Assembly: GCA_016776705.1 (NCBI GenBank)
Contig: JADHSW010000042.1
Coordinates: 1-16,736 of the forward strand
Direction: 5' to 3'
DNA from: Rhodospirillales bacterium
GTDB taxonomy: Bacteria > Pseudomonadota > Alphaproteobacteria > Rhodospirillales > JABHCV01
Length of the DNA stretch: 16,736 nt
This document shows, in pieces, positions 1 through 7,676 of the stretch. Position numbers and translations under genes: made by a program. Under the pieces are notes generated by a model. The model had not been told where the DNA came from, made no database searches, and saw only the letters and a list, made by a program, of their open reading frames with translations. Position 1 is the first letter of the stretch. Every line of letters begins with the position of its first letter.

Positions 1-1
1 T

Positions 2-559
2 CCCGGCGCTTTCATGACGATGATTGCAACAGGAGCACTTGACCGTGCCCAGTCTGAAATCCCGGCGGGTGACGTTGGCGCTTTGGTGCAACGTATGCAC
101 CAACTTATTCAGGCAACCCAGAAGCAGGACTCGGTTAGTTCCCAGCCCCAGGAGGGAATGGAACTGGGGGCGTGTTATTTTGATGGCAAGAAGACCGGCT
201 TCCAGTTTTGCGGGGCGCGTTTTTCACTGTTCATTGCCCAGGACAAGGAAATTCAGGAAATTAAAGGAGAGCGAAAAGGTATTGGATATGCACGGGTATC
301 GGATGAACAAACATATAAATCCCAACATATTCCTATTAAACCGGATCATGCGTACTACTTGACGACCGATGGTTATGTTGATCAAGTTGGCGGAGAAGAC
401 AGGCAAAGTTTTGGCAAGCGACGCTTTGTAGAAGCAATCACAGCGTCATCGGGTCTGGAATTCAGGCAACAGGCAGAATATCTGCAAAAAACGTTGCGTG
501 ACTTTCAGGGTGATCGAGAGCGTTTGGACGATGTTGCATTAATCGGATTTCGGTTTTGA
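2..559 (+). CDS. SpoIIE/PP2C-type phosphatase, SiaA-like, C-terminal fragment
   Basis: This is the end of a serine/threonine phosphatase whose start lies before the window. The frame is open from base 2 and begins inside PGAFMTMIA, which in this family normally follows GHG as GHGVPGAFM. The first in-frame ATG (14) is therefore internal and not a start. Later landmarks of the SpoIIE phosphatase fold are visible: TTDGYVDQ (about 358-381), whose Asp is a metal ligand in the family, and RLDDVALIGF at the C-terminus. Its job is inferred from the next two genes. In the Pseudomonas SiaABCD system the membrane phosphatase SiaA dephosphorylates SiaC, opposing the kinase SiaB. The gap to the next gene is 18 bases, so the three genes probably form one operon. 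Any sensor or membrane segment would be upstream and cannot be seen here. Confidence 0.85.
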   Translation, partial: PGAFMTMIATGALDRAQSEIPAGDVGALVQRMHQLIQATQKQDSVSSQPQEGMELGACYFDGKKTGFQFCGARFSLFIAQDKEIQEIKGERKGIGYARVSDEQTYKSQHIPIKPDHAYYLTTDGYVDQVGGEDRQSFGKRRFVEAITASSGLEFRQQAEYLQKTLRDFQGDRERLDDVALIGFRF

Positions 560-577
560 AGTGGAGAGTCACCTACC

Positions 578-1132
578 ATGCTTATCGATAAGGTAACAGC
601 GCTTAGGGATCACATGAACGAGGAAGGTGTTTCTTTCTGCTTCACCGGGTTTATGACAGAGGAAGTCCTAAGTGGAATTGCCCAGGCATTGAAAAAGAAG
701 CTAGAGCTGGAGAAGGTGGACATCAACACGGCGAAGGGCATTTTTTCAATTGTCATTGAACTTAGCCAGAACATCATCCGCTATTCGGCCGAACATAAAA
801 CATCATCCACAGAACACAACGATATAGACCTCAGGTATGGCGTCCTGGCCGTTGGACACGATGAAAACCATCATTATGTCGTTTGTGGGAATATGGTTCA
901 AAAAGAAGATTCTGAGCGTCTTTCCAATAGCCTTATGCACATCAAGGGACTCGACAGGAAAGAGCTCAAGGCTTTGTACAAACAAACCCTGCGCGAAGGT
1001 CCGCCGAAGGGCAGCAAGGGAGCCGGGGTGGGCTTTGTCGAAATTGCCATGCGCGCAACGCAGGGTTTTGAGTTTGATTTTCGGGAAAATGATGACGCGA
1101 ATGTATTTTTTGCCCTCAGGGCAACAATCTGA
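578..1132 (+). CDS. SiaB-like protein kinase (GHKL-type ATPase fold)
   Basis: A 184-residue cytoplasmic protein resembling SiaB, the kinase that phosphorylates SiaC in the SiaABC(D) partner switch. The ATP-binding signatures of the anti-sigma-factor kinase fold are readable: an N-box at residues 60-70 (IELSQNIIRYS, with Glu61 and Asn65) and a glycine-rich lid at about 148-155 (GAGVGFVE). There is no His-phosphotransfer domain, so it should act as a Ser/Thr kinase and not as a two-component kinase. The ATG at 578 is preceded by GGAGAG at good spacing. The gene sits 18 bases after the phosphatase and 2 bases before the SiaC-like gene, which fits co-translation. I am confident of the family. The target is inferred from the neighbour. 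Confidence 0.85.
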   Translation: MLIDKVTALRDHMNEEGVSFCFTGFMTEEVLSGIAQALKKKLELEKVDINTAKGIFSIVIELSQNIIRYSAEHKTSSTEHNDIDLRYGVLAVGHDENHHYVVCGNMVQKEDSERLSNSLMHIKGLDRKELKALYKQTLREGPPKGSKGAGVGFVEIAMRATQGFEFDFRENDDANVFFALRATI

Positions 1133-1134
1133 TT

Positions 1135-1539
1135 ATGGAATTGCGAACCATGGAAAATATTAAAATAAGCGGGACGGACCGGCATCCTGAAATTGATTTT
1201 GATTATTCTACGAACCGGTTTTCTATTCGCGGTTTTTCCTATCCGGAAAACGTAAAAAATTTCTACGACCCAATTATCGAACCTTTTATCGATTACCTGG
1301 CCGGTTTGGAGGGGAGCAGTCTTGATCTGGAATGCGCTTTTAACTATTTCCACAGTAGTTCAGCACAGGTTCTGTACAGGATTTTTGACGCCATGGAGAT
1401 CTGTGGTGCCAGGGGAAATTCCATGACCATCACATGGGCTTACGAAGCCGGTGACGACAACATGCAGGAGGCTGGCGAAGATTTCGCCGAGGACCTGGAA
1501 AATGTCCAGTTGATATTGAAAGAGATTGATCCGTCCTGA
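1135..1539 (+). CDS. SiaC-like regulatory phosphoprotein (DUF1987)
   Basis: A 134-residue single-domain protein of the SiaC family, whose fold resembles STAS anti-sigma antagonists. Family landmarks are FSYPENVKNFYDPI (residues 34-47) and the switch segment YFHSSSAQ (71-78). The latter aligns with the segment of Pseudomonas SiaC that carries the phosphorylated Thr68 (from memory, YLNTSSIK), so Ser74 is the likely phosphosite. The C-terminus is acidic. A second in-frame ATG at 1150 gives MENIKISGT, closer to the usual N-terminus of the family, and neither start has a clear Shine-Dalgarno sequence. It is the third gene of the phosphatase-kinase-phosphoprotein operon. In Pseudomonas the next gene encodes the diguanylate cyclase SiaD, which SiaC activates. 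No such gene follows here, so the output partner is unknown. Confidence 0.85.
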   Translation: MELRTMENIKISGTDRHPEIDFDYSTNRFSIRGFSYPENVKNFYDPIIEPFIDYLAGLEGSSLDLECAFNYFHSSSAQVLYRIFDAMEICGARGNSMTITWAYEAGDDNMQEAGEDFAEDLENVQLILKEIDPS

Positions 1540-1769
1540 GAGGCTTGCACATTTAAAAAAATACAAGCCCCCTTTGTCGTTGTTCATCAGGAAAAAAAAT
1601 CACATGACGTTCGAAACCTTTTGGAAGAGGTGGCGCGCTTTCTTGACAGTTAGGGTCGTTCCGTTTTGTCTGGCCAACACCGTTCAACCCAGCGCAAGGT
1701 TCCGCTTAGAACGGGAAGATCGGACGTCAATTTGGGTCGGCGAAAAGGGCAACCCACAACCCAAAGCGA
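1540..1769. other. Intergenic gap between convergent genes
   Basis: About 230 bases between the SiaC-like stop and the histidine kinase stop. I see no convincing gene. A 7-base inverted repeat TTTGGGT (1731-1737) / ACCCAAA (1759-1765) with a 21-base loop could be a weak hairpin, but no T-run follows it. A perfect TTGACA-like hexamer (1644-1649) lacks a matching -10 box. Confidence 0.4.
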
Positions 1770-3188
1770 TCATTCTAAAACCGGCAGTGTGAAAAAGAAC
1801 GTGCTGCCAACACCCAATTCTGAATTGTAGCCGAAGGTACCGCCGTGCTGTTCGACAATCGCCTTGGCGATGCTGAGGCCGAGACCGGTCCCACCGGTTT
1901 GCCGGGTATCAGACGAATCGGATTGGGTGAATTTCTCGATAATAACACCCTTGAATTCTTCCGGAATGCCGGGGCCATTGTCCTTCACGGCAATTCGGAC
2001 GATGTTGTCATGGCGCGTGATAGATAACTCGACCTGCTCTCCGGTAGGGGAAAACTTCGCCGCATTGGACATCAAATTAGACAGTACCTGCGTCAAGCGA
2101 TCTTTGTCCCCTTCCACCAGTGTTTCTTCAGGGCTTCCCGTGAGAATGAAGGTGACGTTGTATTCGTCGCCATAACCCTTGTTGGCCTTAATCGCTTCTT
2201 CGACCAAACACACCACATCTGTTTGCCGCATCTGGAAAATCATCTTGTTGGCTTCGATTTTTTCTATATCCAGAATGTCGTTGATCAGTGTCACCAGCCT
2301 GTCTGAGTTGTTGTAGGCGATATCCAGCATCGAGCGTATCTTTTCGGGAAGATCGCCAGCAGTCCCTGACCGGATCAGGCCGATAGAACCCTTGATCGAC
2401 GTCAGGGGCGTTCGAAGTTCGTGACTGACGGTGGAGATGAACTCGTTCTTGGCCTTCTCGGCCCGTTTGTGCTCGGTGATATCGAAATTGATGGTCCCCA
2501 ACCCAATGACGTCGTCCATCGAGGACAAAACAGGGAAGCGTGTGCTTATGACGGTTCGCGTATGCCCATCCGGGTAAGCGAGTTCGATCTCCCGGGACAT
2601 GACGGATTGACTGTCGATGACTTCCGCGTCCCTGGCGGCAAATTCGGCCGCCTGTTCCTCCGGATAAATATCGTAGACCGTCTTTCCAACGATATCGTCA
2701 CTCTTCACACAAGCCCAGTCCTCGAAGCATTTGTTGACAAATTGAAACCGGCCCTCGGTATCCTTCAGGCTAATAAAAACGGGAATATTGTCAGCCAGCG
2801 CCTTGAATGTCTCACGGCTCTTTTTCAGTGACATATTGGTTTCCTGGATCTCGTGCGTGCGGTTGTCCACTAGCACAGACAATCCTTGAACACCCGGAAT
2901 CCATTTGAACAAACCAACGGCAAGAAAAATGAAGCCGCCCAGAAAACCAACAAATTTCTCTAAAAATGCTTCGGTCTGCGTATCACCGATAACGATGAAC
3001 GGGTTGAGACTCTCGAAATTATCGCTGATGTCGAGGATGCTGCCGAAAAATAAAAGCCCGAACCCCAGAAGAATGAAATTCCAGCCATTCTGTGCCTGAC
3101 CAAAACGGTTGCGTCCTGAGTTCCACAGGAATATCAGGATTCCCAACAGGACGATTGCGCGAATAGTTTCAAGAACGATATCTGTCAC
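1770..3188 (-). CDS. Membrane-anchored PAS sensor histidine kinase
   Basis: An inner-membrane hybrid-free histidine kinase. Numbering from the longest frame (TTG at 3275), the N-terminus has three hydrophobic segments (about 38-50, 65-80 and 107-123), then a short coiled linker and a PAS domain (about 151-270). The HisKA dimerisation domain carries the phospho-acceptor His285 in STVSHELRTPLTSIKG. The HATPase_c domain has an N-box QVLSNLMSNAAKFSP (396-410), a G1 box DNGPGIP (432-438), an F box EKFTQSD (447-453) and a G2 box GGTGLGLSIAK (461-471). All catalytic motifs are intact. I prefer the GTG at 3188 as start because GGGAG lies 10 bases before it. The upstream TTG (3275) and ATG (3230) have no ribosome site. 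It is convergent with the Sia genes and downstream of the nitronate monooxygenase-like gene on the same strand. No response regulator is adjacent, and the signal is unknown. Confidence 0.9.
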   Translation of the reverse strand: MTDIVLETIRAIVLLGILIFLWNSGRNRFGQAQNGWNFILLGFGLLFFGSILDISDNFESLNPFIVIGDTQTEAFLEKFVGFLGGFIFLAVGLFKWIPGVQGLSVLVDNRTHEIQETNMSLKKSRETFKALADNIPVFISLKDTEGRFQFVNKCFEDWACVKSDDIVGKTVYDIYPEEQAAEFAARDAEVIDSQSVMSREIELAYPDGHTRTVISTRFPVLSSMDDVIGLGTINFDITEHKRAEKAKNEFISTVSHELRTPLTSIKGSIGLIRSGTAGDLPEKIRSMLDIAYNNSDRLVTLINDILDIEKIEANKMIFQMRQTDVVCLVEEAIKANKGYGDEYNVTFILTGSPEETLVEGDKDRLTQVLSNLMSNAAKFSPTGEQVELSITRHDNIVRIAVKDNGPGIPEEFKGVIIEKFTQSDSSDTRQTGGTGLGLSIAKAIVEQHGGTFGYNSELGVGSTFFFTLPVLE

Positions 3189-3308
3189 GGCACGACTACT
3201 CCCTGCGCAAGATACCAAGGCCTCGAACATTGTTACAATAAAACCCGGGATCAATAAAGTTACCGGGTCGACCAAGCAGTTAAATGCGCAATCCTGGAGG
3301 GCACGCCC

Positions 3309-4286
3309 TCAAGCGCTGGCTATGGAACGTGTCCTCTCAAGCGCCTTATCGGCCTCCTGGGCAATGCGTGCGACAATGTCGGCCAGGGGTTCTGTGCGGT
3401 CGGCAAAGGCGACGGCCTGGCCGACGGAAAGTGCGCCCCTGGACCAGTCTCCGGTTTCATAGGCCTGCCTGCCGACTTGCCCGGAAATGTGGGGCATCAG
3501 CAGTTCCAGATTGCCGGGGTCCTCGGCTTCAAGACGCTGGACCTCGTGGGTGGTGTCGTTGCGCAGGGCGCGCAGGGTGTTGCGCAGGCTTTGCAGGACC
3601 AGGGTGGTGTCCGTTTCCTGCGCTTCAAGCAGTTTTTCCTTGTAGCCGTTGTGGGCCCAGATTTCGTCGGCGACGAGAAAACGTGTGCCGATGATGACGC
3701 CATCCGCGCCAAGCGCCAACGCCCCCGCCAATTGCTCGCCGGACCCGATCCCGCCACCGATGACAAACGGCACCTTCAGGCTGCGCGCGGCCAGGGTCGC
3801 AAGCACCATGGAGCCCACCATGTCCAGGCCCGGATGGCCGCCGCATTCAGCGCCGACAAGGCTGATCGCATCGACGCCTGCGGCCTCTGCCTTTTTGGCG
3901 AAACGCACGGCGGGGACTTTATGGATCACCTTGATGCCTGCGTCGTGCAAGGCGGGCAGGTAAGGTTCCGGGTTGCGCCCCGATGTTTCGACGAAGCGGA
4001 TTCCTTCATCGACAATCAGTTTGAAAACCTGTTCGGTGCGTTCGCCTTCGACAAGCTTAGGCAACATAGAGACATTGACGCCGAAGGGTTTGCCGTCAGA
4101 AAGATCGCGGCACTTGTGAATTTCTTCGCGCAGTTGATCGATGTCATCAAAACTGGCGGCGGTGATAAAGCCGATGATCCCGGCGCGGGCTGCGGCGGAT
4201 ACATACTGGGCGTTTGCCAGCCATTGCAGGCCCCCGGCAATAATCGCATGGTCAATGCCAAAGAGTTCGGTAATCCGTGTCTTCAT
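3309..4286 (-). CDS. Nitronate monooxygenase / FabK-like FMN oxidoreductase
   Basis: A 325-residue flavin-dependent TIM-barrel protein of the 2-nitropropane dioxygenase family. Members oxidise nitronates such as propionate 3-nitronate with O2, or reduce enoyl-ACP (FabK). Motifs seen: an opening core segment HAIIAGGLQWLANAQYVSA (13-31), GAECGGH (145-151) holding the conserved His, GGGIGSG (177-183) for the FMN phosphate and GADGVIIGTRF (193-203). The C-terminal part (about 260-325) is a helical cap. The length is normal for bacterial members. The ATG at 4286 has AGGA about 11 bases upstream. Motifs alone do not decide between nitronate oxidation and another flavin reaction. The histidine kinase follows on the same strand after about 120 bases, so co-transcription is possible but not shown. 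Confidence 0.85.
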   Translation of the reverse strand: MKTRITELFGIDHAIIAGGLQWLANAQYVSAAARAGIIGFITAASFDDIDQLREEIHKCRDLSDGKPFGVNVSMLPKLVEGERTEQVFKLIVDEGIRFVETSGRNPEPYLPALHDAGIKVIHKVPAVRFAKKAEAAGVDAISLVGAECGGHPGLDMVGSMVLATLAARSLKVPFVIGGGIGSGEQLAGALALGADGVIIGTRFLVADEIWAHNGYKEKLLEAQETDTTLVLQSLRNTLRALRNDTTHEVQRLEAEDPGNLELLMPHISGQVGRQAYETGDWSRGALSVGQAVAFADRTEPLADIVARIAQEADKALERTRSIASA

Positions 4287-4415
4287 AATTCATTCGTTCC
4301 TGGTTAATGCGCGACAATTAAATCTTCCTGCCAGTCCTGTAAATGGATGAAAATTGCCTTGAAAGCTGAAACCGGCGTATCATCATACGGGCAATGCAAG
4401 TCATTGCGCTAATGC

Positions 4416-4435
4416 TCGACATTGGAAAATGTCGA
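4416..4435. promoter_or_regulatory. Perfect inverted repeat upstream of bacteriohemerythrin; possible operator
   Basis: TCGACATT - GGAA - AATGTCGA, with two perfect 8-base arms, lies 45 bases before the preferred ATG of the hemerythrin gene. No T-run follows, so it does not look like a terminator. Its symmetry and position suit a dimeric regulator. It does not match the FNR-type TTGAT-N4-ATCAA consensus. No regulator is identified. Confidence 0.4.
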
Positions 4436-4480
4436 AGTTGGGTAGTCGGTATTAAAATCTCCAATAAAGGTCAAAGTGAC

Positions 4481-4882
4481 ATGCTTGAGTGGAAAGAATC
4501 ATACAGCGTTGGAGTAGATGTGATTGATAAAGATCACAAAATATTGGTTACGTTAATAAACAGGTACCTGGAAGAATCCAGAAATCAAAGCCCGATTATG
4601 GTTCATAATGTTTTTCGTGACTTGAAAAATTATACAGGTTTTCATTTTGATCGCGAAGAAAGCCTGATGGCCCAATGTGGATATGAACACCTTGAAGAAC
4701 ACAAAAAGCAACATGACGCTGTTCGTGAACTTCTTGAAGATTATTCCAGAAAGGTCACCAGGGGTGCGAGTAAAGAAGACGTTGAAAATTTCAAGGATTT
4801 CCTTACTTCATGGTTGTTCAACCATGTCCTGGTTGAGGATTTCAAATATAAAGAGTGCATGTCCACGCTTGACCTCCCCTGA
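4481..4882 (+). CDS. Bacteriohemerythrin (single-domain)
   Basis: A 133-residue cytoplasmic four-helix protein that binds O2 at a di-iron site, used for oxygen storage, delivery or sensing. The full ligand set is present in the expected spacing: His19, His55-x3-Glu59, His74-x3-His78 and His115-x4-Asp120. His70 is an additional histidine one turn earlier. The start at 4481 gives the family N-terminus MLEWKESYSVGV and has AAAGG 10 bases upstream. The frame is open for 29 more codons back to 4394, but that extension has no family resemblance. There is no signal peptide and no fused chemoreceptor domain. It ends 14 bases before the convergent acetyltransferase stop. A perfect inverted repeat at 4416-4435 may control it. 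Confidence 0.92.
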   Translation: MLEWKESYSVGVDVIDKDHKILVTLINRYLEESRNQSPIMVHNVFRDLKNYTGFHFDREESLMAQCGYEHLEEHKKQHDAVRELLEDYSRKVTRGASKEDVENFKDFLTSWLFNHVLVEDFKYKECMSTLDLP

Positions 4883-4903
4883 GGGTGATCCGCTTTTCAC
4901 TCT
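4882..4903. terminator. Possible hairpin between convergent stops
   Basis: AGGGTGA (4882-4888) can pair with TCACTCT (4897-4903), with one G-U pair and an 8-base loop. It lies exactly between the hemerythrin and acetyltransferase stop codons and could serve both directions. There is no long T-run, so efficiency is doubtful. Confidence 0.25.
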
Positions 4904-5628
4904 TCCGGGCTGATCCTTTGGGCGGCAATCATATCAGCGAGCTTTCCCAATTGTCGGCCATCGCCATCAAAGTTGTCTGCTGACAGCCATTGCTCGTAGG
5001 CCTTTTCGATGCCAGGCCATTGGCGGTCGAGTATTGAATACCAGGCTGTATCCCTGTTCCTTCCCTTGTAAATCATGGCCTGGCGAAACCGGCCGTCATA
5101 GGAAAAGCCAAGCCGCTGGGCGGCGCGGTTTGACTCGGCGTTGAGCGAATCGCATTTCCATTCATAGCGGCGATACCCAAGCTCATTAAAGGCGCGTTTC
5201 ATCATCAGAAACATCGCGTTCGTGGCAGTGGGTGTTTTTTGAAGCAGGGGTGAATATGAAAGATGGCCGACTTCAATAACGCCATCTTTGGGTTGAATTC
5301 TAAGATAGCTTGCCAGGCCCACAGCCTTGTTGGATGTCTTTTCAATTATCGCAAAGAACACCGGATCCTTGCTCTGGCTCTGGACCTGCAGCCAATCATT
5401 GAGATCGTCCTGGGTTTGAAAGGGACCGTAGGACAAATAGGTCCACATCTTCCCTTCTTTATCGTTGGAATATGCTTCAAAAAGATCCGTTGCATGGCGG
5501 GCGCAATCAAGCGCTTCAAGACGGCAGAATTTCCCTTCCATTGGCGATTTATCAGGGGTTCGCGCCGGTATCCAATTGGGCAAAGACTCGCCGATCGGTT
5601 GTCCAAGCTGATTCAGGTTCTGCTTCAT
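4897..5628 (-). CDS. GNAT-family N-acetyltransferase (RimJ/RimL-like)
   Basis: A 243-residue GNAT protein of the RimJ/RimL-like group (COG1670 style), with the fold spanning about residues 30-205. Visible features are a FCRLEALD beta-strand start, FFAIIEKTSNKAVGLASYLRI (91-111) as the central strand pair, IEVGHLSYSPLLQKTPTATNAMFLM (118-142) leading into the acetyl-CoA-binding loop and helix, and the C-terminal NAESNRAAQRLGFSYDGRFRQA (163-184) typical of these enzymes. The substrate cannot be told. Its ATG overlaps the serB stop as ATGA, so translation is coupled to serB, and GAGGAG lies 11 bases before the ATG. Despite the coupling, no role in serine synthesis is implied by the sequence. Confidence 0.88.
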   Translation of the reverse strand: MKQNLNQLGQPIGESLPNWIPARTPDKSPMEGKFCRLEALDCARHATDLFEAYSNDKEGKMWTYLSYGPFQTQDDLNDWLQVQSQSKDPVFFAIIEKTSNKAVGLASYLRIQPKDGVIEVGHLSYSPLLQKTPTATNAMFLMMKRAFNELGYRRYEWKCDSLNAESNRAAQRLGFSYDGRFRQAMIYKGRNRDTAWYSILDRQWPGIEKAYEQWLSADNFDGDGRQLGKLADMIAAQRISPEE

Positions 5629-6524
5629 GCTGAAATAAACTCCTCGGCTCGATAGCCCTGCAAATAAAGCAGGGCGGTCAGGTCGGCGTGTTCAATGCTG
5701 ACACGGGTGTGGGCGGAAACAATGGGTTTGGCATGATAGGCGACGCCCAGGCCTGCCGCCATCAACATCGGAAGATCATTGGCCCCGTCGCCCACAGCCA
5801 GAGTGTCTTTAATGGCGATGGAATGACGGGAGCACAGTGCGTACAGGACTTCCAGTTTGGCGTCCTTGTTGATGATGGGATCGATCACCCGGCCGCTCAG
5901 AAGGCCATCGATGATTTCAAGCCTGTTGCCCTTGTTGGCGTCGAATCCCAGCCGACGGGCTATCCGTTCAGTGAAGAATTCGAAGCCGCCTGACACCAGC
6001 ATGGATTTGGCCCCGTTGGCTTTCATGGTGGCGAGCAGGGTTTTTGCGCCCGGCATGAGTTTTATGTCGTCGTAGGTCTTTTCCAGGGCGCTTTCCGAAA
6101 GCCCTTCCAGCAGGCTGACCCGTTCGCGAAGGGCCTCGACAAAACGCAGCTCACCGCGCATGGCGCGAATGGTGATGTCGGAAACCTGCTCCTTGCAGTT
6201 GGCGAAATCCGCCAGTTCATCCAGGGTTTCGCCAATGACCATGGTCGAATCCATATCGGCGATCAGTAAATGTTTGCGTCGGCCCTCGGCTTCCTGCGAG
6301 ACGGCGTCGATGGGGAAACCCTCAAGTTGCAGCTCGACACAGGTTCTGGCCTGAATTAAATCCAGTCCCCTGAAAGGAATGTCGCAGGCGGTGTTGGCGG
6401 CCAGCCAGTCGGGCTCGCCGGTTGTTGCATTCTGGGCATTGAGCGCATGCACGGCTTCGGCGACAATGGAAGCATCAAGTTCCTCGGAGCCGGAGGCGCA
6501 AATAAGGGTGAGTACGTAGTCCAT
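5625..6524 (-). CDS. serB: Phosphoserine phosphatase SerB
   Basis: A haloacid-dehalogenase-type phosphatase that removes phosphate from O-phosphoserine, the last step of serine synthesis. The 299-residue protein has an ACT-like N-terminal region (about 1-80) and the HAD core: motif I DMDST (90-94; Asp90 nucleophile, Asp92 general acid), motif II in LVSGGF (176-181), a motif III lysine near NKDAK (219-223) and motif IV GDGANDLPML (245-254). I start it at the ATG at 6524, which gives MDYVLTLI and has a CAGG about 6 bases upstream. The frame extends four more codons to a TTG at 6536, which is less likely. It is divergent from miaA, with a plausible promoter between them, and its stop overlaps the acetyltransferase start. 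Confidence 0.95.
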   Translation of the reverse strand: MDYVLTLICASGSEELDASIVAEAVHALNAQNATTGEPDWLAANTACDIPFRGLDLIQARTCVELQLEGFPIDAVSQEAEGRRKHLLIADMDSTMVIGETLDELADFANCKEQVSDITIRAMRGELRFVEALRERVSLLEGLSESALEKTYDDIKLMPGAKTLLATMKANGAKSMLVSGGFEFFTERIARRLGFDANKGNRLEIIDGLLSGRVIDPIINKDAKLEVLYALCSRHSIAIKDTLAVGDGANDLPMLMAAGLGVAYHAKPIVSAHTRVSIEHADLTALLYLQGYRAEEFISA

Positions 6525-6553
6525 GCATACCTGCAAGGTGAAACGGGAAACGG

Positions 6554-6583
6554 GTTATAGTATCGTCTTTGGCGACATTGCAA
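6554..6583 (-). promoter_or_regulatory. Candidate serB promoter
   Basis: On the minus strand TTGCAA (6578-6583) and TATAAC (6554-6559) are 18 bases apart. The -10 box matches 5 of 6 consensus bases and the -35 box 4 of 6. Transcription would begin near 6547, giving a 5' leader of about 23 bases before the serB ATG at 6524. Confidence 0.4.
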
Positions 6584-6599
6584 GCAAAGGGCCGCGTTC

Positions 6600-7544
6600 A
6601 TGAGCGATTCTGTCGTTATTATCGCCGGTCCGACGGCCAGCGGCAAATCCGCATTGGCCATAGATGTGGCGAAAGAATTTAACGGCGTCATCATCAACGC
6701 GGATTCCATGCAGGTCTATAAGCAACTGGATATCCTGAGCGCCCGGCCGCCCCAGCGTGATCTGGCTCAGGCTCCTCACCGGCTTTATGGAATCCTTCAA
6801 CCCGACGATCCCTGTTCAGTTGGTCGCTGGCTGGATATGGCCGTGGCGGAAATCAGGGCGGCGTGGGCTGAAGGGCAATTGCCGCTGGTCGTCGGCGGTA
6901 CGGGCATGTACCTGAAAGCCCTGCAGGAAGGTCTGGCCCCGATCCCCGATGTGCCTGCTTCTATAAGAGAGCAGGCGACGGCATTGCACGCGCAGATGGG
7001 CGGCGTTGCGTTCAGGCAGGAACTGGCAAAGTATGACCCGGACGCCGCCGCACGGCTTCCTGCGGGCGACACCCAGCGCCTGATCCGCGCCTACGAGGTG
7101 GCCCTGGCCACCGGCAGGCCCTTGAGCGATTGGCAAAAGGATCACCCCAGCGACCCGCCTTTGGATACGGCCTTCGCCGTCATCGTAATCAGCCCCGAAC
7201 GCGAGGCCCTTTACGAAGGCGTAAACCGGCGTTTCGACTGGATGATGGAAAATGGCGCACTGGATGAGGTCCGGGCCATGGAAAAGCTGGGGCTGGACCA
7301 CGCTTTACCTGCCATGAAGGCGGTCGGGGTGCCGGAATTGCTGCGCGCACTGTCCGGTGAAAGTGACATGGATGCCGCCGCCCACAATGCCAAACAGGCG
7401 ACGCGACAGTTCGCCAAACGGCAGATGACGTGGCTGCGAAACCAGCTGAAGGCCGATTTATCCCTGTCTGCGCAATATTCGGAAAGTTTTCGACCGAAAA
7501 TCTTTTCATTTATTCGTCAATTTATGTTGACCGGCGAGCCATGA
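6600..7544 (+). CDS. miaA: tRNA dimethylallyltransferase MiaA
   Basis: Transfers a dimethylallyl group to N6 of adenosine 37 in tRNAs that read codons beginning with U. The 314 residues cover the whole family. The P-loop is GPTASGKS (10-17), the catalytic Asp is D35 in NADSMQVYK, Thr101 lies in VVGGTGMYLKAL, and TQRLIRAYEVALATGRPLS follows in the second half. The C-terminal KRQMTWLRNQ segment, which contacts tRNA, is present. The ATG at 6600 has AAAGGG 8 bases upstream. It is the first gene of a run that continues into ilvB after about 130 bases, an arrangement I recall from other alphaproteobacteria. Co-transcription with ilvB is possible but a hairpin lies between them. Confidence 0.96.
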   Translation: MSDSVVIIAGPTASGKSALAIDVAKEFNGVIINADSMQVYKQLDILSARPPQRDLAQAPHRLYGILQPDDPCSVGRWLDMAVAEIRAAWAEGQLPLVVGGTGMYLKALQEGLAPIPDVPASIREQATALHAQMGGVAFRQELAKYDPDAAARLPAGDTQRLIRAYEVALATGRPLSDWQKDHPSDPPLDTAFAVIVISPEREALYEGVNRRFDWMMENGALDEVRAMEKLGLDHALPAMKAVGVPELLRALSGESDMDAAAHNAKQATRQFAKRQMTWLRNQLKADLSLSAQYSESFRPKIFSFIRQFMLTGEP

Positions 7545-7618
7545 AAGACTAGTTTGCGCCTTCTGTTGAGCGGAATTGCCGGGAATCCAACGAAAATCCT
7601 TGCAAATACAGCACCCAA

Positions 7619-7636
7619 GGCCGCCCCTCGGCGGCC
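7619..7636 (+). terminator. GC-rich hairpin before ilvB; weak terminator or attenuator-like
   Basis: GGCCGCC (7619-7625) and GGCGGCC (7630-7636) form a perfect 7-bp stem with a CCTC loop, followed by AATCTTTG and no long T-run. It lies between the miaA stop and the ilvB ATG. No leader peptide rich in Ile, Val or Leu was found before it, so classical ilv attenuation is not supported. Confidence 0.35.
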
Positions 7637-7676
7637 AATCTTTGTTGAGCGACTATTAAATGAAAAGGCCAGGACG

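Noticed and set aside
1540..1653. Open stretch after siaC in the same frame, ending VRNLLEEVARFLDS, reminiscent of a chemoreceptor C-terminal tail
   Set aside because: Only about 37 codons with no start codon or ribosome site; the resemblance to a methyl-accepting protein tail is too short to separate from chance.
1526..1792. 88-codon plus-strand frame after siaC
   Set aside because: Overlaps the ends of siaC and the histidine kinase, has no ribosome site and no recognisable domain.
3297..3310. GAGGGC-AC-GCCCTC palindrome at the end of the nitronate monooxygenase-like gene
   Set aside because: The 2-base loop is too tight for an RNA hairpin as drawn and no T-run follows on the minus strand, so it is not called a terminator.
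3477..4307. 276-codon plus-strand frame opposite the nitronate monooxygenase-like gene
   Set aside because: It is antisense to a gene with clear FMN-binding motifs and has low-complexity composition.
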